DNA of 64,000 nucleotides from Polyangiaceae bacterium. GTDB lineage: Bacteria > Myxococcota_A > Polyangia > Polyangiales > Polyangiaceae. The notes beneath the pieces are model-generated. The model was not told the DNA's origin and ran no database searches. It saw nothing but the letters and a program-made list of their open reading frames with translations. The position numbers and the translations under genes were made by a program. Of the stretch, positions 25,466 to 33,114 are shown piece by piece (positions within the stretch are counted from its first letter, which is position 1; the number at the start of each line of letters is the position of its first letter). The stretch covers positions 434,001 through 498,000 of the forward strand of contig JAHBVX010000002.1 in the NCBI GenBank assembly GCA_019637295.1, in the 5' to 3' direction.

Positions 25466-27004
25466 TCAAGGCAGCACGTTCCCCGTGGCTAGGTCCAGCC
25501 GGATCTCACGCACGATCCGGGGCTGGTGGCACAAGACGGCCGGCTGAGAGCCCTTGACCTGCTTGCGCACGAGCTTCTCGATCTTCTGACCCATCGCCAG
25601 GGTGGGGACGAAGGCGCCGAAGTAGCGCTTGCCGTTGTCCTCCGTCTCCGCGAACTTCGCTCCGGCGAGATCCAGGTGCCCGGCGATGGCCTTGCGCGTC
25701 AGCGGAAAGTCGTAGTCTTTCGGCGTGACTCGCGTGATGCCGTACATCAGCACGAACACGTGTTGGCAGCCCGCGGTTGCTGCTTTCGGGATGCGTAGCG
25801 CGCCGGGGAACTGCTGGCCGTACTCCCAGCGCAGGGGCTGGGGTTCACCCGCTGGCGGCGAGCTGCGAAACAGGGAGGTGTCCGCGGTGAGCCAGACCTC
25901 CTTCGCGCTGGCGTGGACGCTCACCGGCAGCCGTGCGCCCGAGGGCAAGGGCACCTCTTGCCAGTCCCCTCCGCGACTGCGGCGGAAGACGCCGCCGACG
26001 ACGTTGTTGCTGTCGTGCAGCTGCGAGGAGACGACCCACAGTGTTCCGTCGGGTCCGAGCGAAGCGGAGACGACCGGATGCTTCAGTGGATGGGGGAGCT
26101 CGCGCCAGGCGGTGCCGTCGAAGTGCACGACCGAGCGCGCGCTCCAGGAGTCGCCGATCACCCACACGTGATCCGGGGAGCCGGCCAGCACATAGGTCTC
26201 GTTGTGAGGCGACGGCGCGTCGAACCGCTCCACGTTGCCCCGCGTCTCACCGGCCCGCCACCACTCGATGGCGAACTTGTCGTCGTCACAAGTCGCGCCG
26301 GCCGCGAACACCTCGCCGCTCGGCAGCGCGGCGAAGGCCGACGCCTTGACCAACGTCCCGCAGCTTGACTGGGACGGCAGCGGGAGCGCGCCTTTTGCCA
26401 TCTTGCCTAGCCGGCGAAAGCGAACGGGCTGCTGGGTGTCGAACGGCATCACGTTGAAGCTCATGGTGAGCAGCGACCCCCCGACCCAGGGTGAGGCGCC
26501 GGTGTACAGCCATCGCTGTGCCAGATCCGCGCCCTCGACCTTCCAGGTTCGACCGTTCCAGCGCCGGAGCCCGCCCCAACCGACTCGCCCGTTGCTCAGG
26601 GTGATCAGCGCCCAGGCGTCGTCCGGGAAGTGCCCCGCGAGGCCGCGCAGTCCGATGAAGCCCTCGAGTCCCTTGCCGTACCGTTCGTCCTCGATGACGC
26701 GGTCTCCCTCCACGAGCGCGAGCGGCATCCCTCCGCCGCGCACGAAGAGCGTGTCTCCAAGGGGCACGAGCTCGAGCCGGTGCTCCGCCTGCGCTAGCCG
26801 GAAGAACTGGGGCGGGGCTTCGGGCGCGGCGTCGTCCGGCGCGGGCGGAGGGTCCGTGGCTTCAGCGGTGCCGGGCGGAGGCGCTGGGAGCTGACTGGAC
26901 TCGGCGCCGCCCTGCCGGGGCAGCGGGGTATCGAGCGGAGGCGGGGCGCACGCCCCCACCGCGCCGGCGGTGAGGCTCAGGACGAGTCGGAACTGGGAAC
27001 TCAT
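25466..27004 (-). CDS. Lipoprotein with beta-propeller-like repeats
   Basis: The 512-residue product has a lipoprotein signal (TAGAVGAC, Cys 19), a Pro/Ala linker, and WD/YCF48-like blades spaced about 45-60 residues (WGGLRRWNGRTW, SARSVVHFDGTAWREL, LGPDGTLWVVSS). The C-terminal about 130 residues (QHVFVLMYGITRVTPKDYDF) are a different domain. It starts at ATG 27004, overlapping the stop of the pentaheme gene (ATGA), so the two are translationally coupled and may share an envelope complex. The enzymatic role is unknown. Confidence 0.7.
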   Translation of the reverse strand: MSSQFRLVLSLTAGAVGACAPPPLDTPLPRQGGAESSQLPAPPPGTAEATDPPPAPDDAAPEAPPQFFRLAQAEHRLELVPLGDTLFVRGGGMPLALVEGDRVIEDERYGKGLEGFIGLRGLAGHFPDDAWALITLSNGRVGWGGLRRWNGRTWKVEGADLAQRWLYTGASPWVGGSLLTMSFNVMPFDTQQPVRFRRLGKMAKGALPLPSQSSCGTLVKASAFAALPSGEVFAAGATCDDDKFAIEWWRAGETRGNVERFDAPSPHNETYVLAGSPDHVWVIGDSWSARSVVHFDGTAWRELPHPLKHPVVSASLGPDGTLWVVSSQLHDSNNVVGGVFRRSRGGDWQEVPLPSGARLPVSVHASAKEVWLTADTSLFRSSPPAGEPQPLRWEYGQQFPGALRIPKAATAGCQHVFVLMYGITRVTPKDYDFPLTRKAIAGHLDLAGAKFAETEDNGKRYFGAFVPTLAMGQKIEKLVRKQVKGSQPAVLCHQPRIVREIRLDLATGNVLP

Positions 27005-28083
27005 GGTGGCTCTCCCTCGTGCGCGGGGAGAATGCCCTGCGCGATGGTCACTTCGCTCTCGACCACGGCGTGGTCATCGTCGTCCCCGGCGGGGTGCGCC
27101 AAGCGTTGATAAGCGACCCGCCAGGCGATGGGAAGGGGCGCGGCCGCTTGCCCCAGCGGCAGGCGAACGACGCGCACGGTCTGGCCGTCGGCCCCGAGGC
27201 GGTCGTCGTGCCTCTGACGCCGAGGAGCGCCGGACTTGCCCGCTGGGTGGAAGTGTCGCGTCAAGTAGCGCGCGTCCTCAGCCACGCGAACGTACTCATC
27301 CGAGAACGCCTCGGCGGAGATCTCGATGCGACGAAACAGATCGCCCGTCGGCAGCGCATGCCCGACCCCGCGCAGCTCCAGGCGGACCTCGACGCTGCCC
27401 TGGGGCAGCCTCCGGCTCGCGACGACGATGGCATCGCGCAGCGCAGCCGTTCGATCCTCGCGCGAGAACCCGTGGTGTCTCCGACCCTCACCGCGCGCGG
27501 GCATGTGGCAGCTCGCGCACGGTACGTGGCGATGCTCGCTCGCGGCGTGCTCGCTGACGGTGGACTGCATCAGCGCATGGTCCGCGCGCAGCGCACCGTC
27601 CGGAAAGGGGAACTCGTGGCAGCCGGCGCACGCGCCGGCCCCGGCGAAGGCTGGGACGCGTCGGATGGGGTGTGGAGCGATCTCTCGCGTGAGCTCCTGG
27701 GAGCGTGGCGCGGCGAGCACCGTGTCGCCGCTCAGGTGACACGTCACGCACCCGACGCCCAAGAGCGAGAGAGGCTCCGGAGGCTCTCGACGCGGATCCG
27801 CCTCGGGCGCGTGGCAGCCGCGGCACATGGCCAAGGGCTCGCGCGAATAAGCGCGCCGGTAGGCCTCGCCCCGATCCGAGCGCTGGTGGGGCGAGCCCTG
27901 CCACTCCGCGGCGACGTCCGGGTGGCAAGCGGCGCACTGCTGGTTCCGCTCTGCCATGGTCGGCCCCCGCCCGCGCATTGGTCCGGGCAAGGTGAGCGAG
28001 GCGTGGTCGGACGACGGCAGCGGCGCCGGCGAGGTGCTCGCGCAGGCGACCAACAGCGCCGGGAGCAGCGATCGCCCTCTCAC
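27001..28083 (-). CDS. Pentaheme c-type cytochrome lipoprotein
   Basis: GTG 28083 gives 360 residues with a lipoprotein signal (ALLVAC, Cys 14). Five CxxCH heme sites occur in the first 215 residues: CAACH, CRGCH, CVTCH, CAGCH, CASCH. The spacing resembles octaheme/tetraheme cytochrome c554-type domains. The C-terminal beta domain (VEVRLELRGVGHALPTGDLFRR) is seen in other multiheme proteins. It should act as a periplasm- or surface-exposed electron carrier attached by lipid. It is translationally coupled to the propeller lipoprotein. The reductase partner is not encoded here. Confidence 0.85.
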   Translation of the reverse strand: MRGRSLLPALLVACASTSPAPLPSSDHASLTLPGPMRGRGPTMAERNQQCAACHPDVAAEWQGSPHQRSDRGEAYRRAYSREPLAMCRGCHAPEADPRREPPEPLSLLGVGCVTCHLSGDTVLAAPRSQELTREIAPHPIRRVPAFAGAGACAGCHEFPFPDGALRADHALMQSTVSEHAASEHRHVPCASCHMPARGEGRRHHGFSREDRTAALRDAIVVASRRLPQGSVEVRLELRGVGHALPTGDLFRRIEISAEAFSDEYVRVAEDARYLTRHFHPAGKSGAPRRQRHDDRLGADGQTVRVVRLPLGQAAAPLPIAWRVAYQRLAHPAGDDDDHAVVESEVTIAQGILPAHEGEPP

Positions 28084-28093
28084 GAGCGCCTGC

Positions 28094-28666
28094 TCAGCGC
28101 GCGTCCTTGCGCGCCTGCTGCCGCCGCCCGCGCGCCGCGACGTGAGCGCGGGTGCGGAGGTCCGCCGTTCGCTGTTTCTGCCGGTCGTCCCGCGCGATGG
28201 CCATCGGACGTTCGCCTCCCGTCGCTGCCGTAGTCGACTTCCGTCGCTTCGGCTTCGCCTTCTTCGCCGCCGTTGCCGCGCGGACTTGCGCCACGCGTTT
28301 CGCGGTGGCCTTCTTCTTCTCACGCTTCGCTTGCTTGGCCTTCTCTGCCTTGCGCGCCGCGCCTCGGGAGCGCAGCTCCGACTGCAGCCGGCCGATCGCC
28401 TCGTGGAAGATCTCCGCGCGCTTCGCGCTCGCCGCGCTGCGAGCGGCGGTGGTGCTGCTGGGCGCCGCTCGCCCCTTGCCTCGTGCGCTGCGCGACTGCC
28501 GCTTGGCCGCGTCCCGATACTTGTCCCGAAGCTTGCGCGCGCGCTCGATCTTGGACTTGATTCGTCCCTCGGGCAGGCCCGCGAGCGCTGGCCGGAAGGT
28601 CTGCGCCACGAGGGCGAGTTCGGATGTACCGAGCAGTGGCTGGATTTGAGCGAGCTTGAGCGGCAT
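28094..28666 (-). CDS. Basic helical protein, possibly nucleic-acid binding
   Basis: ATG 28666, with GGAGGA about 10 bases upstream, gives 190 residues. The first about 45 form a conserved-looking helical start (LAQIQPLLGTSELALVAQTF). The rest is very rich in Lys, Arg and Ala (KAEKAKQAKREKKKATAKRV) with coiled-coil character. There is no signal peptide, so a cytoplasmic RNA/DNA-associated role is plausible but unproven. ATG 28696 is possible but leaves no SD. It lies 10 bp upstream of the pentaheme start on the same strand, possibly co-transcribed. Confidence 0.6.
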   Translation of the reverse strand: MPLKLAQIQPLLGTSELALVAQTFRPALAGLPEGRIKSKIERARKLRDKYRDAAKRQSRSARGKGRAAPSSTTAARSAASAKRAEIFHEAIGRLQSELRSRGAARKAEKAKQAKREKKKATAKRVAQVRAATAAKKAKPKRRKSTTAATGGERPMAIARDDRQKQRTADLRTRAHVAARGRRQQARKDAR

Positions 28667-28779
28667 TGGGCTTGGTCCTCCTGGAGTCTGGGCCAAAGGC
28701 GACGGCGGCAGTCTAAATCAACACGTCCTATTCGGCGACCACCCTGGCGCGGCCCGGGGACCGATCGAACGCGAGAAAG

Positions 28780-29916
28780 TCAGCCTCGTCGCTCCAGCAA
28801 GACGAGGCACTCGTAGTGTTCGGTGTGGGGAAACATGTCCAGTACGCGCGCGCTCTTGGGACGAAAACTCGAGAGCCGGCCCAGATCGGTGCTCAGGGAC
28901 GCGGCGCTGCAGCTCGAGTAGAGCACGTGGGACGCGGCCGAGCCTTCGAGGCTGGCGCACAGGGCGCTGCCAAGCCCGCGGCGTGGGGGATTGACGATGA
29001 CCAGATCGGCTTGGGGCAGGGGCTCGAGCGCGGTCGCGTCGCGGCTCTCGAAGCGGACCCGCTCGAGCTGCAGCGCGCGCTTTGCGCTGTGCGCGGCGGC
29101 CACGGCTGCCGCAGACAGCTCGACGCCGAGCACGTCGCGATCGGGACCCGCGACGTGCAGCGCGAAGCCGCCGATTCCACAGAATAGATCGAGGACGTTC
29201 GCGGGCTGCTCCCGAAGCACCCAGTCCCTAGCTTGACGATAGAGCGCGGCTGCCACCCAGGTGTTGGTCTGGAAGAACGCACCTGGCGGCAACAAGAGCT
29301 CGATGTCGTTGAGCCGAACTGGAAGAAACGGCCCGCCTGCGAGCAACACCTCTTCGTCTCCCTCGACGATGGCCTTGTGCTCTGGCTGTAGGTTGGCCGA
29401 GATGACGCGGCAGCCAGGCAGGGCGCGGGCGAGCCGAGGGAGCTCCGCTTCGAGTCGGGGCAAGAAGTCCCGCGAGCGCAGCACGAATCGCAGCATCGAC
29501 TCGCCCGAGTGCTCCGCCACCGTGAGCAGCACGTACTTCAGCTCGCCGCGCGCTCGACGGACGTCGTAGGGTGGCACCTCGGTCCGATCGATGAACTCGA
29601 CGATGGGTGGGAAGGCGGCTCGCAGCGCGGGTGGGTACAGCGGACACGCCGTGAGATCCTCGGTGTCCCCAGCAGCGCTGCGGAGCCCGAGTCGCACTCG
29701 CCCCGGCGAGCCACCGACGACCATCTTCGCTTTGTTGCGGAACCCGGACTCCGGGCTAGCCGCCGCCGGCAGCCACTCGACGGCCTCGGTGCCACCGACG
29801 GCAGAGCGGGCCTGGGCTTCCTTGCGCGCGAGCTGTTCGGCGTAGGGCACGGGCAGCAGCGTGCAGGACCGGCAGCGCGCCGCGTCGTAGTAGTTGCACC
29901 TCAAGGCGGCGTGCAC
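28780..29916 (-). CDS. rlmC: 23S rRNA (uracil-747-C5)-methyltransferase RlmC
   Basis: GTG 29916 gives 378 residues, close to the 375 of E. coli RlmC, and aligns from the first residues. An iron-sulfur cluster motif opens the protein (CNYYDAARCRSC, with a later C in LTACPLYPP), then ESGFRNKAKMVV and RGELKYVLLT. The AdoMet site is DLFCGIGGFALH, followed by VIVNPPRRG. The catalytic Cys lies in YSSCSAASL and the protein closes with DMFPHTEHYE. It methylates U747 of 23S rRNA in gamma-proteobacteria. The family is clear; the exact target base here is inferred. Longer in-frame starts to 30057 would cover the divergent promoter. Confidence 0.9.
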   Translation of the reverse strand: MHAALRCNYYDAARCRSCTLLPVPYAEQLARKEAQARSAVGGTEAVEWLPAAASPESGFRNKAKMVVGGSPGRVRLGLRSAAGDTEDLTACPLYPPALRAAFPPIVEFIDRTEVPPYDVRRARGELKYVLLTVAEHSGESMLRFVLRSRDFLPRLEAELPRLARALPGCRVISANLQPEHKAIVEGDEEVLLAGGPFLPVRLNDIELLLPPGAFFQTNTWVAAALYRQARDWVLREQPANVLDLFCGIGGFALHVAGPDRDVLGVELSAAAVAAAHSAKRALQLERVRFESRDATALEPLPQADLVIVNPPRRGLGSALCASLEGSAASHVLYSSCSAASLSTDLGRLSSFRPKSARVLDMFPHTEHYECLVLLERRG

Positions 29917-30007
29917 GCTAGCGCGGTCCGCTCGGGCGGGCCACGTCCGCTTTGGCAAGCGCAGGGCCCGCGTGTCAAGCTGCGGTCGTGACCCAAGGAG
30001 ACCGTCC

Positions 30008-30844
30008 GTGACGTCGAGGATGGGGCGTCGGGGGCTGCTGCTCGGGGCGGGCGCCATGGGCGGAGCACTGCTGGTGGACGCGGTGGCGCTCGAGCCCCGT
30101 TGGCTCGATGTGTCGCGCCAGCGCGTGCCGGTTCGCGGGCTACCCGCGTCGCTGCGTGGCCTGACGCTGGCTCAGGTGACGGACGCGCATCTCGATCGTC
30201 TGGGCTGGCTGCAGGACTCCATCGTCGCCGCGGTGCAGCGAGAGAGCGCCCAGCTCGTCGTCTTGACGGGCGACATCGTGGAGCACCCGAGCAAGCTCGG
30301 GGTGCTCACCGAGTTCTGCCGCGCGCTCGTCGCCACGGGGGCGAGCGTGTTCGGGACTCCAGGCAACTGGGAACACTGGGGCGGCGTCTCCCTCGACGCG
30401 CTCGGCGCGGCCTACCAGCGCGCCGGCGCTCGCCTGCTCGTGAACGAGAACCTCGTCACCGGCGGTGTGACCCTCGCGGCCACCGACGACGGGCTCGTCG
30501 GTGCGGCGCGGTTCGCCCGGGCGTTGTCGGGGGTCGGCGGCTCGGGCAGCGACGTCGCGCTGCGTCTCTTGCTCACGCACAGCCCCGCAGTGCTCGACTC
30601 CGTCGCTGCGTCGGCGGCTCCCCCGCGCTTCGCGCTCACCTTGGCCGGTCACACCCACGGCGGCCAGGTCCGACTGGGCTCGATCGCGCCGCTGCTCCCG
30701 CCCGGCAGCGGGCGGTTCGTGATGGGTTGGTACCAGACTGCGTTCGGCGCGACCTACGTCAGCCGTGGGACCGGGACGAGCGTCGCGCCGGTGCGCTTCA
30801 ATTGTCGCCCGGAGCTGCCCGTGTTTCGCTTCGACGCGGAGTGA
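30008..30844 (+). CDS. Membrane-associated metallophosphoesterase
   Basis: GTG 30008 has AAGGAG seven bases upstream and gives 278 residues. An N-terminal Tat-like or TM segment (RMGRRGLLLGAGAMGGALL) precedes a calcineurin-type phosphoesterase with its metal ligands: VTDAHLD, VLTGDIVEH, GNWEHW, and GHTHGGQV. The YkuE/LpxH-like class acts on phospholipid or nucleotide phosphoesters. A periplasmic-face lipid phosphoesterase is the best guess. Its stop is followed within 6 bp by the next gene. Confidence 0.88.
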   Translation: MTSRMGRRGLLLGAGAMGGALLVDAVALEPRWLDVSRQRVPVRGLPASLRGLTLAQVTDAHLDRLGWLQDSIVAAVQRESAQLVVLTGDIVEHPSKLGVLTEFCRALVATGASVFGTPGNWEHWGGVSLDALGAAYQRAGARLLVNENLVTGGVTLAATDDGLVGAARFARALSGVGGSGSDVALRLLLTHSPAVLDSVAASAAPPRFALTLAGHTHGGQVRLGSIAPLLPPGSGRFVMGWYQTAFGATYVSRGTGTSVAPVRFNCRPELPVFRFDAE

Positions 30845-30849
30845 CGCGC

Positions 30850-31695
30850 ATGCGACCGAGTCACGCGGCGTGCGTCGGGGTGGCGGCCAGCCTGGCGCTG
30901 GTCACCGGATGTCGGGCCTCGACGCCCGGGGCGACGGCGCCTGACGAGCCGCCCGCCCGGTCCGTCCGGCCCGACGCCGGTCTCACCCCGGCGGACGCAG
31001 GGCCCGTCGCGGCACGAGCCGCGCCCCAGCACGCCGTCGACCCTCCTGCTGCGCGTAAGCGGGTGGCGGAGTTCGTCGAGCTGGCGGGCGCGCCGGGGGC
31101 GCTGCTTCACCCGCCCCGGGTGGCCATCGAGAACGCCCCGCTGGTCGTGTTTCTGCACGGCATGTGCGCCAACCCGCACTGGGAGTGTCCAGTCTTTCGC
31201 GCTGCGGCAGCCGAGGCGTGGCTTCTCTGCCCCAAGGGACCAACGGCGTGCGCGGGCGACGGCGCGATGTGGACGGGCACGACGCGGGGGCTGCTGTCCC
31301 AGCTCGAGCGCGCAACTGACGCGCTCGACTCCTCCGATCCGCCCGACCTCGAGCGCCGAGCCATCGTTGGCTACTCCCTCGGCGCCACTGCTGCGCTGCG
31401 CGTCGCTCTCGCCTCGCCCGGCCGCTTTCGTCGGATGATGATCGTCGGCGCCAACGTGGTGCCGAACCCCAGCCAGCTCCGCTCGGCAGGGATCGACCGA
31501 ATCGCGTTGGTCGCCGGCGAGCACGACGGCGCCGCCCGCGGCCTGCGGCGCGGGGCAGGCTCCCTCGCCGCCGCCGGCGTCGACGCCCGCTTCTTCAGCT
31601 TGGGCGCCGTCGGGCACTTCTTCGACGCCAGCACCGAGGCGCGACTGGAGGAATCGTTGAGCTGGCTGACTGCGGACTTTCATCTTCGGGAATGA
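30850..31695 (+). CDS. Alpha/beta-hydrolase lipoprotein
   Basis: The 281-residue protein has a lipoprotein signal (SLALVTGC, Cys 21) and a linker. An alpha/beta-hydrolase fold follows: LVVFLHGMC strand, nucleophile elbow VGYSLGAT, acid in AGEHDGA and His in GAVGHFF. It is similar in layout to the hydrolase at 664-1467 and lies directly after the phosphoesterase gene, so both may act on the same envelope substrate (inference). GTG 30841, overlapping the previous stop, is an equally good coupled start three codons upstream. Confidence 0.8.
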   Translation: MRPSHAACVGVAASLALVTGCRASTPGATAPDEPPARSVRPDAGLTPADAGPVAARAAPQHAVDPPAARKRVAEFVELAGAPGALLHPPRVAIENAPLVVFLHGMCANPHWECPVFRAAAAEAWLLCPKGPTACAGDGAMWTGTTRGLLSQLERATDALDSSDPPDLERRAIVGYSLGATAALRVALASPGRFRRMMIVGANVVPNPSQLRSAGIDRIALVAGEHDGAARGLRRGAGSLAAAGVDARFFSLGAVGHFFDASTEARLEESLSWLTADFHLRE

Positions 31696-31737
31696 CGCGG
31701 AACGGGAGTTGCTTGCTAGGGGAGAGGAGGTGCCCCC

Positions 31738-32007
31738 GTGCCCAGTGACCGTGACCGACAGCGAGTGACCTGCGACGACTGCGGACGCGAAGTCGGCCGT
31801 CCCGGCGCCCGGGGCTTCGTCTCCGGAACGGCGACGTTTTGCCGCCAATGCGCGGAAGCACGGGGTGGAGCGTACGACTTCATCCACGGTGTTTGGAGCG
31901 ATCCGCCCGACCTCAGCCGGCCCTCGACGCCGCCGCCGCCCCGACAGGGCGCGCGCCCACTGGCCAAGGGCAGCAGCCCGCCCGGCCGAAAGTTTGCAGA
32001 AGGGTAG
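31738..32007 (+). CDS. Small zinc-ribbon protein
   Basis: GTG 31738 has GGAGAGGAGG seven bases upstream and gives 89 residues. A CxxC...CxxC knuckle (CDDC, then CRQC about 27 residues later) in the first 45 residues should bind one zinc; the rest is Pro-rich and disordered. There is no signal peptide. The role is unknown; small zinc ribbons often mediate protein or nucleic-acid contacts. Confidence 0.6.
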   Translation: MPSDRDRQRVTCDDCGREVGRPGARGFVSGTATFCRQCAEARGGAYDFIHGVWSDPPDLSRPSTPPPPRQGARPLAKGSSPPGRKFAEG

Positions 32008-32059
32008 CGGAACCGCGCACCCTGTGCGCGTTCGCGACAGTTGCCGGCAGATGGGCCCC

Positions 32060-32250
32060 GTGTTACCTCGTGGCTGTCGATTCGAGCCCCTTCGGGGCGG
32101 AGGCCAGCATGGCCTTCGATGGGAAGCCGGTGCGAGTCCGGCACGGAGCCGCCGCTGTAACCCTCGGCCAAGTTAGCTCGGCACAAACGCCACTGGTCGC
32201 AGAGACTGGGAAGGCAGTCCGGGCGAGGGAAGTCAGAAGACCTGCTCGAC
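32060..32250 (+). ncRNA. Cobalamin (B12) riboswitch aptamer
   Basis: The core matches the B12-box consensus: GGGAAGCCGGTGCGAGTCCGG (32121 onward) followed by CCGCCGCTGTAA to 32160, then GCCACTGG (32189-32196), GGGAAGGC (32218-32225) and AGTCAGAAGACCTGCT (32231-32246). A closing P1 stem can form between GTCGA near 32077 and TCGAC near 32247. It should sense adenosyl- or other cobalamins and repress the lipoprotein/receptor operon that starts at 32320. The aptamer occupies most of the 312-bp gap 32008-32319. Confidence 0.93.
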
Positions 32251-32253
32251 GAC

Positions 32254-32308
32254 GCCGCGGCGAACCCGCCGCGGCAGACCCAAGCACGGGCGCGAGCCTC
32301 GCCCGAGG
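32254..32308 (+). promoter_or_regulatory. Riboswitch expression platform with SD-sequestering hairpin
   Basis: Directly after the aptamer is a perfect 9-bp stem (32254-32262 with 32267-32275, loop AACC). A second short hairpin, CCTCG/CGAGG at 32297-32308, covers the GAGGGA that would serve as ribosome-binding site for GTG 32320. No U-tract follows, so translational control is more likely than termination (inference). Confidence 0.55.
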
Positions 32309-32319
32309 GAGTCGAAGCC

Positions 32320-33114
32320 GTGAGTGCCACCCGGCGCGTTCGAGCGCCAAACCGAGTTCTTCCGTTCCTGATCGCTGGGGCGCTCTTCGCGTGTGGTCCC
32401 GCCGAGCCAGCCGCGTCCCTGGGGGCTGGCGGTCAAGCCGGTGCCGCCGGCGGGCAGAGCACTGGCGGCAGCGGTGCAACCGCGCTCGACGCAGGAGCGG
32501 ACGACGCCAGCGCCGGCTGGATCCCCCCCACTGAGCCTTTGAGCTGCGATGGCGCCGGCGCGAGGTTCGTGACCGCCGCCGTCGCGACCGCCTTTGGCCC
32601 TGGTCAGAGCGTGGGGCAGGATCGCCACCCTGAGCCCATCCTCGGTCCGCCGCGTGGGGCCGGCTGCTGCGAGGGCTCCCTGGACGTGGTCAGTCTCGGC
32701 AATGGCGGGATGGTGACCGTCGAGTTCGCCGGAAACGGCATCGTCGACGGTCCCGGGCCCGACTTCGTCGTATTCGAGAACGCGTTCTTCGTCGGCGGCG
32801 ACGAAGCGCTGCCGTTCGCCGAGCTCGCGACCGTGGAGGTCAGCGAAGACGGCGTCGATTGGCATGCGTTTCCCTGCGTCGCATCGTCGCCGCCCTATGG
32901 CACCTGCGCCGGGTGGCGACCCGTGTTCTCGCACCCGGACAACGGCATCGATCCGCTCGACCCGAGCGTGAGCGGTGGTGATCCGTTCGACCTCGCCGAC
33001 ATCGGCGTCGAGAGCGCGCGCTACGTGCGCATCACCGATCGGGCAGACCAGCAGGGCCAAGGTGGCGTGTTCGATCTCGACGCGGTGGCGATCATCAGTC
33101 CCGCGTGCCCGTGA
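32320..33114 (+). CDS. B12-regulated surface lipoprotein, probable cobalamin-uptake partner
   Basis: This 264-residue lipoprotein (IAGALFAC, Cys 25) has a Gly/Ala linker and then a globular domain with FGPGQSVGQDRHPEPILGPP, GIVDGPGPDFVVFENAF and a C-terminal YVRITDRAD segment. Such discoidin-like surface proteins recur beside BtuB-type receptors. It lies directly behind a cobalamin riboswitch and overlaps the receptor start, so it probably helps capture cobalamin at the outer membrane. That is inferred from context; no binding residues can be named. Confidence 0.82.
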   Translation: MSATRRVRAPNRVLPFLIAGALFACGPAEPAASLGAGGQAGAAGGQSTGGSGATALDAGADDASAGWIPPTEPLSCDGAGARFVTAAVATAFGPGQSVGQDRHPEPILGPPRGAGCCEGSLDVVSLGNGGMVTVEFAGNGIVDGPGPDFVVFENAFFVGGDEALPFAELATVEVSEDGVDWHAFPCVASSPPYGTCAGWRPVFSHPDNGIDPLDPSVSGGDPFDLADIGVESARYVRITDRADQQGQGGVFDLDAVAIISPACP

